Positions 55,022 to 64,000 of a DNA stretch of 64,000 nt are shown here, piece after piece. This DNA comes from JAJDTQ01 sp963422385. Lineage in GTDB: Bacteria > Desulfobacterota > Binatia > UBA9968 > JAJDTQ01. The stretch is from the NCBI GenBank assembly GCA_963422385.1, contig OY729432.1:1364001-1428000 (forward strand). Direction: 5' to 3'. A model generated the notes under the pieces. That model ran no database searches. It was not told the DNA's origin and saw only the letters and a list, made by a program, of their open reading frames with translations. The stretch's first letter is position 1. Every line of letters begins with the position of its first letter. Position numbers and translations under genes: made by a program.

Positions 55022-55513
55022 CTAAGCCTTTTTCGATCCGCCGCCCAACTCAGGGGCCGCCTGCGCGATGGCCTCGATGATGGGCTGGTAGCCGGTGCAG
55101 CGGCAGATGTTTCCCGAGATGGCTTCGCGGATCTCGGCATCCGTGGGTTGCGGGTTCTCCTTGAGGAAGGCCGACGCAGTCATGAGGAATCCCGGGGTGC
55201 AGAAGCCGCACTGGAGCGCGTGGCGATCCTGGAACGCCGCCTGCAAGGGGTGCAGTTGGTCGCCGTCCGCCAGGCCCTCTACGGTTTCCAGGGTCGCACC
55301 CTCCGCCTGAACCGCCAGCAGTAGACAGGCGCGTACCGCCTCGCCGTTCATGATCACCGTGCAGGCGCCGCACACGCCGTGCTCGCAGCCCAGGTGGGTG
55401 CCGGTGAGATCCAGCTCGTTCCGGAGGAAATCCGCCAGCGTCATGCGCACTTCCGCCAGCTTCTCGTAGGCCTTGCCGTTGACCGTCAGGTTGAGGATGC
55501 TCTTGGTGCTCAT
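55022..55513 (-). CDS. Molybdenum hydroxylase small subunit, 2x[2Fe-2S] (CoxS-like)
   Basis: The 163 residues show a plant-type ferredoxin cluster site (CEHGVCGACTV near 43-52, second Cys near 63) and the C-terminal cluster site CGFCTPGF (near 102) with CRCTGYQ (near 138). It passes electrons from the molybdenum centre to the FAD subunit. ATG 55513 overlaps the coxM stop by four bases. Confidence 0.94.
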   Translation of the reverse strand: MSTKSILNLTVNGKAYEKLAEVRMTLADFLRNELDLTGTHLGCEHGVCGACTVIMNGEAVRACLLLAVQAEGATLETVEGLADGDQLHPLQAAFQDRHALQCGFCTPGFLMTASAFLKENPQPTDAEIREAISGNICRCTGYQPIIEAIAQAAPELGGGSKKA

Positions 55514-56385
55514 GACGCGCTGTCCTCCGTGCCACGGGCCGCGCTCAGCGCGCGCCGGGTGAGAACGCCGCCCACCTCCTTGCGGTACAGCGCCGATGCG
55601 TGGATGTCGGAGTCGGGCTCCAGCTCCTCGAAGACGATGCGCTCCACTTCCTTGATGGTGGCGTCGTCCAGGGTGCCGCCCTGGAGGCGCTGTTCCGCCT
55701 TCCTGACCCGGACGGGCTTGCCGCCCACGCCGAACAGCGTGATCCGGGCGTCCGCGCAGGTGGAGCCGTCGAGGTCCACCCAGAGCGCCACGCCGACCAT
55801 GGCGAAGTCACCCTTGCGCCGGGACACCTCGTCGATGGCCCAGAGCCGACCCGACTTCCAGGCCGGCACACGGATCTCGGTCAGCACCTCGTTGGCCTCG
55901 ATGGCCGTGGCCATGTAGCCCAGATAGAAGTCTTCCGCGCTCACTACCCGTTCGCCGGAGGCGCCGGTGAGCACGAAGTCGGCACCCAGGGCCACGGTCA
56001 CCGCCGGCAGCTCCGCCGCCGGATCGGCGTGGACCAGGCTGCCGCCCACCGTGCCTCGGTTGCGGATCTGGAAGTGGCCGATCAGGGGCACGGCCGCCGC
56101 CAGCAGCGGATTCCGTGCGACGAGATCGGCGTCCCGTTCCAGCGTCCGCTGGCGCGTCAACGCCCCGATGCTCAGGCCGCCGTCACCGTTGCCGTTGATG
56201 CGGTCCAGACCAGGGACCCGGTTCAGGTCCACGATCACTGCCGGACGCGCGAGACGCAGGCTCATGAGCGGCATCAGGCTCTGCCCGCCGGCGAGGATCT
56301 TCCCGTCCTCGCCGTGCTCGTCGAGCAGGCGGATGGCCTCGTCAAGGGTTCCCGGACAGTAGTAGGTAAAGGGCGCGGGTTTCAT
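55510..56385 (-). CDS. Molybdenum hydroxylase FAD-binding subunit (CoxM-like)
   Basis: The 291 residues have the FAD-binding signatures AGGQSLMPLM near 33 and RNRGTVGGSLVHADPAAELP near 110, and the CO-DH FAD C-terminal domain. I start at MKPAPFTYY (56385) as in the family. It is first in the coxM-coxS-coxL-like order, overlapping coxS by ATGA. It hands electrons to a quinone or oxygen; the acceptor is unknown. Confidence 0.92.
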   Translation of the reverse strand: MKPAPFTYYCPGTLDEAIRLLDEHGEDGKILAGGQSLMPLMSLRLARPAVIVDLNRVPGLDRINGNGDGGLSIGALTRQRTLERDADLVARNPLLAAAVPLIGHFQIRNRGTVGGSLVHADPAAELPAVTVALGADFVLTGASGERVVSAEDFYLGYMATAIEANEVLTEIRVPAWKSGRLWAIDEVSRRKGDFAMVGVALWVDLDGSTCADARITLFGVGGKPVRVRKAEQRLQGGTLDDATIKEVERIVFEELEPDSDIHASALYRKEVGGVLTRRALSAARGTEDSAS

Positions 56386-56544
56386 GAGGATGGACGCTGT
56401 CTTTCGGGGGTGCGTAGCCGATTGCTCCGGGCTTGTCAAGAAGACGCGCCGCCATTCCACTTACGCTGAGGCGCTCAGAGTCTTTTCGGAAGAGATGTCC
56501 CCTGCCAGCTCGTCTCACACCTCCACGACGGGCTGGCCGATGAT

Positions 56545-56709
56545 TCACAGACTGAAGATGGTGTAGCGGGATCTTTCCCTACGGCCTCCGGCATTGGTCT
56601 GGCCGCCGATGACGTAGAGAAGGCCGTCGAGACCCACGGCCGCCGCGTGGTTGACAGGAGTTGGATAGGGAGTCGTGAGCCGCCAGGTGTCCGTAGCGAC
56701 GTCGTAGAC
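56545..56709 (-). pseudogene. Kelch-repeat protein fragment
   Basis: The minus-strand frame after a stop at 56710-56712 encodes VYDVATDTWRLTTPYPTP, then NHAAAVGLDGLLYVIGG, one complete kelch blade, and ends at TGA 56545-56547. Kelch proteins have five to seven blades. Only the last is left, so this is the 3' end of a lost gene. Confidence 0.75.
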
Positions 56710-56885
56710 CTAGTTTGCCCGACCGACCCCATCGGTGTACTATCCTACCCCCAAAGCCGACTACAGAATGACCCGAATCTGCCGATAATGTGTTTAATGC
56801 CTCTTTGTCGCCCCCTCCTTGTGGGGGGCAGGCCACCAGGGTGGGCAGCGGTTGTTTTGAGAATATCGTACCTTCGGCCGAAATT

Positions 56886-58259
56886 ATGTCCTCACGCGTC
56901 CCAAAAGAGCAACTATCATTCTTTGGCGACCCTTGCTCCTCTCCCTCCCTTCCCGCTTTTCCGTCGCAACAAGACGAACGCGGCCGGCGTCAGCGGCTTG
57001 TCGCGCTCTTGCAGGGCGACCTGAATTTTCATGGTGAAAATGGCAACTATGCGTCACACCACCTTCATGCCTTCGCCGCGAAATTTCCCCCGCAGCTTCC
57101 GCGCGTCTTCATTCGTGGTTTAAGTGCCCCAGGGGATATTGTCCTGGATCCCATGATGGGGTCGGGCACTACGATAGTTGAAGCGGTGCTCGCAGGACGC
57201 AGAGGGATCGGACTCGATATCGACCCCTTGGCGTTGCGGTTGTGTCAGGCGAAAACCATGCCGCTACAGGTTGCAAGTCTTCGGAACGTCGCTCAGGAAG
57301 TGGTTGCGCGGGCGCTCTCCCTGGCGAAGAAGAAAGCTGCCGAGCGACAACTCGCGCAGCGATTTGACGAGCGTACCAAAGCGTTCGTGGACTATTGGTT
57401 TCTTCCCGAGACGCAGCAGGAACTCATGGCCCTGGTGTTGGCCATCGAGTCCATTGCCGACACGTCGGTACGTCGCTTTCTTGATCTTGCGTTTTCCGCC
57501 ACCATCATCACCAAGTCCGGAGGCGTCACTCGGGCGCGTGATCTGGCCCACAGTCGCCCACACCTCGATCGTGACAAGGTCCCGAAGAATGCCATTGAGC
57601 AGTTCTCGCTGCGCCTGCGGAAGAATATCGCCAGCATCGCTGAATTTCCCCGTGGTCCCGGATCAAACCCCCTGTCTGCCGACGCCACGGCGATGCCGTT
57701 TGCCGATGAGGTCATAGACCTGATTGTCACCTCACCGCCCTATGCGAACGCCATCGACTATATGCGCGCCCACAAGTTCTCCCTCGTCTGGCTTGGTCGG
57801 TCCGTGGGGGAGTTGTCCGAGTTGCGGTCAGCATATATCGGCTCGGAACGCCTCAAAGGTATGCAGTTCGCTCCTCTCCCGGAGAAACCGGAGCGCATCG
57901 CAACGGAACTGTCGCAGCGCGACGGAAACAAAAGCAGAATTCTGCGCAAGTATTTCACGGAAATGACGGCTGTATTGACGGAAATGCACCGCGTGCTTCG
58001 CTACCAGGCCACCGCCATTCTTGTTGTGGGATCATCCATGATGCGAGGCATCAATGTTGAGACCCATGCTTGTCTGGCTGCCATTGCCGCTCAAGTCGGA
58101 TTCGATGTCGTCGGGGTCGTACCCCGCCGGCTGGATCGCGACAGGCGCATGATGCCTGCCCGTTTCGGAAAGCAATCTCACTCGATGATCGAACAACGCA
58201 TGCACGAAGAATACGTCATGGGCCTTCTCAAGCCTTGGCCGCCGACACAGACCGCGTAA
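56886..58259 (+). CDS. DNA amino-methyltransferase (m4C/m6A type) of a restriction system
   Basis: The 457-residue enzyme has the SAM-binding motif DPMMGSGTT (residues 88-96) before the catalytic motif TSPPY (282-286). The order and the S/T-PPY motif point to N4-cytosine methylation, with N6-adenine less likely. ATG 56886 gives the polar N-terminus; the open frame from 56790 looks non-coding. It overlaps the endonuclease start (TAATG at 58257-58261), so the two form a coupled restriction-modification pair. It should protect the host at the endonuclease's site. Confidence 0.88.
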   Translation: MSSRVPKEQLSFFGDPCSSPSLPAFPSQQDERGRRQRLVALLQGDLNFHGENGNYASHHLHAFAAKFPPQLPRVFIRGLSAPGDIVLDPMMGSGTTIVEAVLAGRRGIGLDIDPLALRLCQAKTMPLQVASLRNVAQEVVARALSLAKKKAAERQLAQRFDERTKAFVDYWFLPETQQELMALVLAIESIADTSVRRFLDLAFSATIITKSGGVTRARDLAHSRPHLDRDKVPKNAIEQFSLRLRKNIASIAEFPRGPGSNPLSADATAMPFADEVIDLIVTSPPYANAIDYMRAHKFSLVWLGRSVGELSELRSAYIGSERLKGMQFAPLPEKPERIATELSQRDGNKSRILRKYFTEMTAVLTEMHRVLRYQATAILVVGSSMMRGINVETHACLAAIAAQVGFDVVGVVPRRLDRDRRMMPARFGKQSHSMIEQRMHEEYVMGLLKPWPPTQTA

Positions 58260-59113
58260 TGGATGATACGGCTCTCTTTTCGGAGTCGCGCAAGGCATTC
58301 CATGCCGCGCTGCTCAATTCGGTTTTACGGATTGATGCTTCTGGTATTGTCAGTAACGCCGACAGAAAGAATAGAACCAGCATCAATGTTGCAAGCGGCA
58401 TCGCGAGGCGGATTGGAACCGAGGTAAGAGGTCCGCGGTTGGCGGGTCAGCAGTCTGGCAACCGGTTTGAGGAACTTTGCGTCGACTTTCTCCGAGGCAC
58501 CTTCTTCAAGTGTGAGCATTTGCGCCCGGGTACCTGGAGCATACGAAAAGGCGCGCCACGCATGATTGCCGAGCATGAGCAGTACGCACACCTGACGGCG
58601 CTCGGAGACGCCGCGAGTCGAAGTCCCCAGCTTGCGGCGGCGTTGGGTAGCGACTATATCATCACGCCCGATGTGGTGATTACGCGAGAGACGGAGGACG
58701 ACACGGCTATCAATGTGCATCGGTGTCTGGTCGATGATCGCCATGCGCGGCTTGCAAGTCTTCGCAGAATCAATGGTGGGCTTCCCCTTCTCCATGCCAG
58801 CATTTCATGCAAGTGGACGCTACGCAGCGATCGGGCGCAGAACTCCCGCGCAGAAGCCCTCAATCTGGTAAGAAATCGTAAAGGCCATCTTCCTCATATC
58901 GTCGTGGTAACCGGTGAGCCTCTGCCAAGCCGTTTGGCCTCTCTTGCGCTTGGAACCGGCGACATCGATTGCGTCTATTCCTTTGCTCTACCGGAGCTTC
59001 AAGAAACCCTCGATGAACTCGACCTTTCAGACGCCCGGGAGATGCTTCAGATCATGGTCGATGGAAAACGCCTGAAAGATATTGCGGACCTCCCTCTTGA
59101 CCTCGCCGTGTAG
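58259..59113 (+). CDS. NgoMIV-family type II restriction endonuclease
   Basis: The 284-residue protein matches NgoMIV in its active-site spacing. Glu71 lies in GNRFEEL, Asp138 in ITPDVV, Cys184-Lys185 in SISCKW, and Glu199 comes 14 residues on. In NgoMIV these are Glu70, Asp140, Cys186-Lys187 and Glu201, with the same 47- and 14-residue spacings. Arg189, Asp191 and Arg192 occupy the positions of NgoMIV Arg191, Asp193 and Arg194, which read the DNA, so GCCGGC is the predicted site. It is intact and partnered with the methyltransferase by TAATG overlap. Confidence 0.88.
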   Translation: MDDTALFSESRKAFHAALLNSVLRIDASGIVSNADRKNRTSINVASGIARRIGTEVRGPRLAGQQSGNRFEELCVDFLRGTFFKCEHLRPGTWSIRKGAPRMIAEHEQYAHLTALGDAASRSPQLAAALGSDYIITPDVVITRETEDDTAINVHRCLVDDRHARLASLRRINGGLPLLHASISCKWTLRSDRAQNSRAEALNLVRNRKGHLPHIVVVTGEPLPSRLASLALGTGDIDCVYSFALPELQETLDELDLSDAREMLQIMVDGKRLKDIADLPLDLAV

Positions 59114-61075
59114 GCCCTCCATGTCCGGTTTCGGCTTCACGGGCCGATTGTACGAGTCCACATTCCGGTACTGGCGCCAGTCGGATCTCCTTCGCGAGTT
59201 CGTGCAGGCGTTCAAGCGTCGGCTCGGCCAAGTCGGCAACATTGGCGGGTCCACCGTTCGCGAGGGTTGCGCATACCCTCTCGATGTCGCCAGGACGGAA
59301 TTCCGCTTCACGTCGCACGCCGCTCTGCCGATGTTGGGCGATCATGAGCAGGGGCTGCCAAAGGGACAGGTCGTCGTCGGAGGACAGTATCTTCAATGCC
59401 TCTGTCGATTCCCGTGACGGGCTGGACACCAGCCGTTCGATGAAGCTTTGCACACGATCCGTCACTCTCATGGCCAGGGTCACCAGTCCGGACAGGGAAC
59501 GAGGCGGCGGGTAGGCGGCACCAAGCAACCGGATCAGAAGGAAAAGCACGGGGACGCTCGGGCGCTGAGTGCTCTCCGGTGACCAGGCAGAGGTGAATTC
59601 CGCCAAGCTTCGAAGCCGGCGTTCATTGCCTGCGACGTAGGATGCCAGCTTCTCGGCGTACGAGTCCGGTGAGGTCAGCAGGCCGGCTGCCAGCCAGCAG
59701 ACACGCTGCGCCATGTTCATGCTGCGAGACGCAAGCTTTCTGTCGATCAATTCCAGAAACGCTTTCTGAAACCCTGCATCGTATATGCTTTGGTCCGTTT
59801 GTCCAGTAGCGCGGGCAGGCCTTGATTCGCGTGCAACGCCGTCTCTTGTGACATGACGTCATCACGCCACGGCCATGCACATTGGCTGCGACCTCCTGCA
59901 TGAGCCACCCGGCTACATCAGGGCGGGTTCCACACAGCGCTTGCTCAAGGCACCAGGGTCCGAAATCAGATGGAGGCTTGGCCTTGAAAAGTCGGCGTTC
60001 CTCCATGAACATGCAGTGGTCGAATTTGGACGATCCGGCGCAACGTTCCAGTCCCTGTTTCAGGATCTTCTTTTGCACTTCAGGGCATCGGGCCAGCCAG
60101 GAACGGATCCGGTTGCGTTCTTCCAGCCCTATGGTGTCGTCGTCTTCCCGGTCTCCGACCCATGCGGCGACTCCCAGCCAGTCGAACAGCCGTTGCGGGC
60201 AAACGTCTTCCTCGGATACCTTCAGAAAACGGTCCAGCAGAATCAGCGGCACTCGGAGCAAGAGGTTGACGGTTCCTTGACCGGATGAGACCTCGCCATA
60301 CCATCGGTCGTATTGATCGACGAACGCGCCAAGCATCGCGGCGAGTTGGACGTCTGTTGATTTTCGGCGATGCGGCGGGTCCAGAAAACACGATAAGTTG
60401 ATACAAGCTCCGGGTTCCCCGGTGTTCGCAGATATTGCAAGACGTTGGGAGCAGGGAGTTTCGCGGGATAAAGCTCGGTCAACAGGCACCCCGGTAGATC
60501 GTCGTCCGGGTCCGACAACGCTCCACTACACACGTCTGCCAATAGCGCCTCAAGCTCCCCGTCCGCGACGCCACTTTCGTCGTGGTTATGATGGATGAAG
60601 GTATCGAGGCCTTCATATGAGACGTCGCCAAGTCCCCTGATCGGGAATCGAGTTGAAAGATATCCCTGTACCAAGGGGTTTTCTTCGTTTGCTGCTCAAG
60701 ACAGTCCAACACCAGATCCTTCTCATCAACGGAGAAATCGCGGATGTCCCCGTAGAGGACGGTTCCCAGCGGGTCCCGCTTGATGATTTCCGTTCGTCCG
60801 AGCCGGCTGTGGGCAGCAAGCCATGCCGAAAGACCACGCATCTCCGACACGACGACGCCGTCGTAGCCGGTCATCAGGGCGAGGATCCGTTCGACCCGGA
60901 GACCGCCTGCAACAAGTCTTGCGAGGTATCTTCCGCCGAGAAATTCGGCGATGTTCCGGTGGATCGGGGACAGATGACCTTCGGCGGGAGACCCGAACAG
61001 CTTGGTGCCGAGTGCGTGGTGTAAGGTTTCCCGGTCCCCGTCGGGTATCTGCTCCAACCCCGGGTAGTCACGGCT
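59100..61075 (-). pseudogene. Remnant of a large NACHT/STAND-like NTPase gene
   Basis: Four successive minus-strand frames carry one long helical protein. 61070-60570 has LSPIHRNIAEFLGGRYLAR and DPLGTVLYGDIRDFS, 60670-60390 has DESGVADGELEALLADVCSG and PGCLLTELYP, 60400-59800 has AMLGAFVDQYDRWYGEV and KQGLERCAGSSKFDHCMF, and 59750-59100 has LSLWQPLLMIAQHRQSGVRREA, then RSDWRQYRNVDSYNRP in a further frame. The His-Arg-x-Ile-Ala-Glu-Phe-Leu-Gly pattern is common downstream of NACHT-type NTPase cores in defence proteins. The NTPase core itself is missing; the gene is cut at a palindrome (61089-61108). At least four frameshifts make it dead. Confidence 0.7.
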
Positions 61076-61088
61076 GCCTTGGTTGGCA

Positions 61089-61108
61089 GGCAGGGGGTAC
61101 CCCCTGCC
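61089..61108. repeat. 20-base perfect palindrome
   Basis: GGCAGGGGGTACCCCCTGCC is fully self-complementary. It marks the point where the NTPase-like remnant loses its 5' part. The surrounding 61076-61396 holds no gene; its 3' part (61140-61320) is AT-richer and may carry the promoter for the TAXI gene. Confidence 0.8.
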
Positions 61109-61396
61109 ACCGGTCAGAACTTATATGGATATCTGCAAACGCCGAAAGTCACTCACAGGGAAAATAATACTATGTTGATTCATTTTCTCAATACCGTAAT
61201 CTTGTCTCGGAATGCCCCATCAAGCCGCTTGAGGCAGGCGGTTGGCGTTTTTTCGCTGAAGGAGGCAAGTCCGCCGATATTCCAGGACGAACCCGTTCTT
61301 GACATTTAATCGCAGGACAAGTAGTTTCGGCTTCTTTGGCCGTCGGGGGCACCGCGCGCATGAGGTGCTTCATGTGAACATGGAAAGGAGACCGCT

Positions 61397-62359
61397 ATGA
61401 ATCGACAGAATGGGTTTTACGGTTGCTTGCTTATCGCGCTTTTCATCGGGACTCTCGCCGTTGCGCCGGCGGCCTTGGCGGAGAGCTACAAGTTCGGCGC
61501 CTCGAAGCCCGGCGGCTCCTGGTATCCCATCGGGACCGTGTTGCAGCGGTTGGCCGAGAAAAACTACGGCGACAAGGTGACCGTGGAGATCGGTGGCGGT
61601 ACGGGCAACTTGCTGAATGTCATGGCCGGCAAATTGAGCTTCGGTCTAGCCAGCGCAACGAGCATTCAGGAAGCCCTCAAGGGGGCGAAGATGTTCAAGG
61701 GGAAGGAGGCGCAGGCCAAGAAGGTGCGCGTGGCCGCGGTGCTGTACCCGAACTACCTGTTCTGGTTGGTATGGGCCAAGTCCGACGTCACGTCGTACCA
61801 GCAGCTCAAGGGCAAGAGAGTCAACGTCATGCCCAAGAGGTTCTCGTTTCAGGCGCTGAACCAGCAGATGCTGGGCGCCCTCGGCGTGAGTTACAGTGAT
61901 TTCTCCAAGGTCAACTATCTCGGCTTCAACGACGCCGTGGCCCAGATGAAGGACAACCACATCGACGCCTACCTCGGACCCGGCGAGGAGAACTACGCGC
62001 CTATCGTCCAGTTGGCGGCGCACGCGCCGATCCGCATTCTCTCGTTCTCCAAGGAGGACGTGGCGAAAATGAACGCGGCCAATCCCGGCGTCGTACCGTT
62101 TTCGTTGGACAAGAAGAACTACGATCAGAAAAACGACGTGAACACCGTTCAAACCTTCCTGCTCATCATTACGAACGAGGACGTTCCGGCAGAGCGCGTT
62201 TACAAGCTCACGAAGACCATCTACGGTAATTTGGGCGAGTTCGCCGGAGCCGTGAAAGCCTTCGAGCGGGTCAAGATGGCCAACGCCACCACCGACGTGG
62301 GCGCGCCGCGGCACGCCGGCATGGACCAATACCTGAGGGAGAAGGGTATCCTCAAGTAG
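61397..62359 (+). CDS. TAXI-family TRAP transporter solute-binding protein
   Basis: The periplasmic receptor of a TRAP uptake system. The 320 residues have a signal peptide (LLIALFIGTLAVAPAALA, cleavage near 28). They then have the TAXI pattern KFGASKPGGSWYPIGTVLQRL with GGGTGNLLNVMAGKLSFGLASA. GGAAAGGAG before ATG 61397 is a good ribosome site. A terminator lies between it and the permease gene, which would raise receptor over permease. TAXI substrates include glutamate and related organic acids, but the ligand here is unknown. Confidence 0.92.
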   Translation: MNRQNGFYGCLLIALFIGTLAVAPAALAESYKFGASKPGGSWYPIGTVLQRLAEKNYGDKVTVEIGGGTGNLLNVMAGKLSFGLASATSIQEALKGAKMFKGKEAQAKKVRVAAVLYPNYLFWLVWAKSDVTSYQQLKGKRVNVMPKRFSFQALNQQMLGALGVSYSDFSKVNYLGFNDAVAQMKDNHIDAYLGPGEENYAPIVQLAAHAPIRILSFSKEDVAKMNAANPGVVPFSLDKKNYDQKNDVNTVQTFLLIITNEDVPAERVYKLTKTIYGNLGEFAGAVKAFERVKMANATTDVGAPRHAGMDQYLREKGILK

Positions 62360-62375
62360 AGAGGGACCTTACGCC

Positions 62376-62412
62376 AAAGAGGGCCGGCCCCGGCACGCCG
62401 GCCCTCTTTTTC
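62376..62412 (+). terminator. Rho-independent terminator/attenuator
   Basis: An 11-bp stem (62378-62388 with 62397-62407) around an 8-nt loop runs into five T's. It lies 17 bases past the TAXI stop and 84 before the permease start, so it probably lets only part of the transcripts continue. Confidence 0.88.
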
Positions 62413-62495
62413 CGCTGCGACACCTCCAACCAACCTGACGTGAGTGAACGCCCGGGTGTCCGCGTCGCATCGGACACGTGGCAGAGAGCGGTCCT

Positions 62496-64000
62496 ATGCA
62501 GCGCAACCTGACAGGCCTCGCCGGGATCATCCTGAGCCTGGTGGCTTTCGCGACCTCGGCCTACTACATCTCCACCGGCTTCTTCGGGCAACCCGAAGCA
62601 TACCTGCATCGCGTGCTCCACGTCACGTTGATGATCGTCATCACCATGATGAGCTTCCCGGCGTTCCGCCGGGCGGATGACGGGAAACTTCCCTGGTACG
62701 ATGTCGTCGTCATTGGCCTGTGGCTCGTGACCATGGGCTACCTCTTCTATGAGTATGACTGGATCATCGAGCACATTGGCTACACGGAGGAGTTCGCCCC
62801 CTACCAGTTCCTCCTGGCTTTCGGTGCGGTCGCGCTGACGCTGGAGGCCTGCCGTCGCGCCGTTGGCTGGCCGCTGGCGGCGTTGGCCCTGATCATTTTC
62901 CTGTTCGCGTTCGCGGGGCCTTACCTGCCCGGGTTCCTTAACCACCTGGGGTACACGCCGTCGGAGGTGGCCGACAACCAGTACTTCCTCACCGACGGGC
63001 TGTTCGGCCTCCCGACCCACATCTCGGCCAACTTCATCTTCCTGTTCATCGTTTTCGGCGCCTTCCTCGAGAAGTCGGGCTTCGGGCAGTTCACCATCGA
63101 GTTCGCCACCGCCTTGGCCGGACGGTTCCGGGGCGGCCCGGCCAAGATCGCGGTGCTGTCCAGCGGCCTCATGGGGTCCATCTCCGGCAGCAGCACGGCC
63201 AACGCCGTCATCACCGGCTCCTTCAGCATCCCGATGATGAAGAAGATCGGCTTCAAGGACTACATGGCCGGGGCGGTGGAAGCGTCGGCCTCCACCGGCG
63301 GTCTGATCATGCCCCCGGTGATGGCGTCCGCGGGCTTCCTGATGTCGGAATACACCGGCATCCCGTACGTCAACGTGATGCAGTACATCCTGGTCCCCGC
63401 GGTGCTGTACTTCCTCGCCGTGGGCATCATGGTGCACATCTACGCGGTCAAGGAGAACATCCCCACGGTGCCTCGAGACGAGTTGCCGAGCCTCAAGAAG
63501 ACCATCATGGACCGGGGGCACTTGGCGCTGCCCTTGATTATCCTGATCTATCTCCTGGTGGCCGGCTTCAGTCCGGGCTACGCGGTGGTGCGTTGCATCA
63601 TCGGCATCGTGATCGTGAGCTGGCTCCGCAAGGCAACACGCATGGGCCTCAGGGACATTTGGGATGCTCTCGTGCAAGGCGGCATCCAGTCCACCGTGGT
63701 GGCCGTGGCCATCATCACCTCGGGCATCATGGTGGGCACCTTCGACCTGACGGGCGTCGCCATCAGGTTCTCCGGCGTCATCGTGGACCTGGCGGGCGGT
63801 CACCTGTTGCCGGCCCTGGTCTTCGTCATGATCACCGCCATCATCCTCGGCATGGGCCTGCCACTGTCGTCGGCCTACATCGTGCAGGTGGGCATCGCCA
63901 TCCCGGCACTGGTGGTCATGCTGAGGACCATGGGACTCGACGCCGACGCCATCGTGCCCCAGGCGCATCTGTTCGTGATCTTCTTCTGCGCCATCTCGGC
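62496..64000 (+). CDS. TRAP transporter fused permease (4TM/12TM), partial
   Basis: The frame stays open from ATG 62496 to the window edge (over 500 codons). The first 130 residues hold about four membrane spans (IILSLVAFATSAYYI, VVVIGLWLVTMGYLFY), corresponding to the small DctQ-type domain. The DctM-type large domain then starts, with FIVFGAFLEKSGFGQF, SGLMGSISGSSTANAVITGSFSIPMM, GGLIMPPVM and GMGLPLSSAY, typical of fused TAXI-TRAP permeases. It uses a Na+ or H+ gradient to import the solute delivered by the upstream receptor. The last part lies beyond 64000. Confidence 0.93.
   Translation, partial: MQRNLTGLAGIILSLVAFATSAYYISTGFFGQPEAYLHRVLHVTLMIVITMMSFPAFRRADDGKLPWYDVVVIGLWLVTMGYLFYEYDWIIEHIGYTEEFAPYQFLLAFGAVALTLEACRRAVGWPLAALALIIFLFAFAGPYLPGFLNHLGYTPSEVADNQYFLTDGLFGLPTHISANFIFLFIVFGAFLEKSGFGQFTIEFATALAGRFRGGPAKIAVLSSGLMGSISGSSTANAVITGSFSIPMMKKIGFKDYMAGAVEASASTGGLIMPPVMASAGFLMSEYTGIPYVNVMQYILVPAVLYFLAVGIMVHIYAVKENIPTVPRDELPSLKKTIMDRGHLALPLIILIYLLVAGFSPGYAVVRCIIGIVIVSWLRKATRMGLRDIWDALVQGGIQSTVVAVAIITSGIMVGTFDLTGVAIRFSGVIVDLAGGHLLPALVFVMITAIILGMGLPLSSAYIVQVGIAIPALVVMLRTMGLDADAIVPQAHLFVIFFCAIS

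Noticed and set aside
52645..56385. Form I aerobic carbon monoxide dehydrogenase
   Set aside because: The large subunit lacks the AYxCSFR loop that places the copper-binding Cys, so only a general molybdenum hydroxylase call is made.

Overview
This is a GC-rich bacterial chromosome segment from a Gram-negative organism. It carries a Slam-like outer-membrane protein, a type IV pilus assembly operon and TAXI-TRAP uptake. The order recO-glyQS-ppdK, the cluster of a DUF1015 protein with purine genes, the rubrerythrin/DUF3501/PerR cluster and the several solute-binding and molybdenum hydroxylase genes fit lineages formerly called deltaproteobacterial (Desulfobacterota, Binatota, Tectomicrobia/Entotheonella-like). 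I cannot place it more precisely. No rRNA, tRNA, CRISPR array or prophage was seen.

Layout. 1-3.3 kb: a Slam-like gene, then a decayed VapBC pair and transposase debris. 3.3-11.7 kb (+): recO, glycyl-tRNA synthetase, pyruvate phosphate dikinase, then pilB-pilC-pilA. 11.9-14.9 kb (-): a carboxyltransferase subunit, a gentisate-dioxygenase-like cupin protein and a small zinc-ribbon protein. 15-17.4 kb: a secreted unknown protein (-), an alpha/beta hydrolase and a glutathione S-transferase (+). 17.4-25.5 kb (-): tRNA-binding protein, alanine racemase, purH, purD, purE, DUF1015, a decarboxylase-like binding protein and a flavin/F420-type oxidoreductase. 25.6-30.8 kb: an accessory block with ssb, small plasmid-type genes, a DUF2493 fragment, toxin-antitoxin genes and a defective IS5-type element. 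30.9-33.4 kb (+): peroxide-stress cluster. 33.4-39.2 kb: a small coiled-coil gene, DUF898 and a broken M48 peptidase, glutamate dehydrogenase (-) and a lysine 2,3-aminomutase-family enzyme. 39.2-46.9 kb: an AbiE-type remnant, a large Lhr helicase, a zinc-peptidase-like gene, DarTG and an orphan antitoxin. 46.9-56.4 kb: a binding protein and two molybdenum hydroxylase loci. Between these loci sits a translationally coupled three-gene cassette (TIGR04255 plus two unrecognised genes), the best candidate here for an undescribed system. 56.5-61.1 kb: an NgoMIV-type restriction-modification pair and the ruins of a large NTPase-like gene. 61.4-64 kb: a TAXI binding protein and a fused TRAP permease that runs off the window.

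The housekeeping genes are intact, while the conflict genes are mostly broken. VapC, the HigB-type toxin, AbiEii, DarT, the TIGR04255 protein and the NTPase-like protein each carry a deletion, stop or frameshift. Several partner antitoxins (HigA type, DarG, two Phd/YefM proteins) and the restriction-modification pair are open. Either the defence and toxin-antitoxin load of this chromosome is eroding toxin-first, or some of the single-base shifts are assembly errors. The large deletions and in-frame stops cannot be explained by homopolymer errors.
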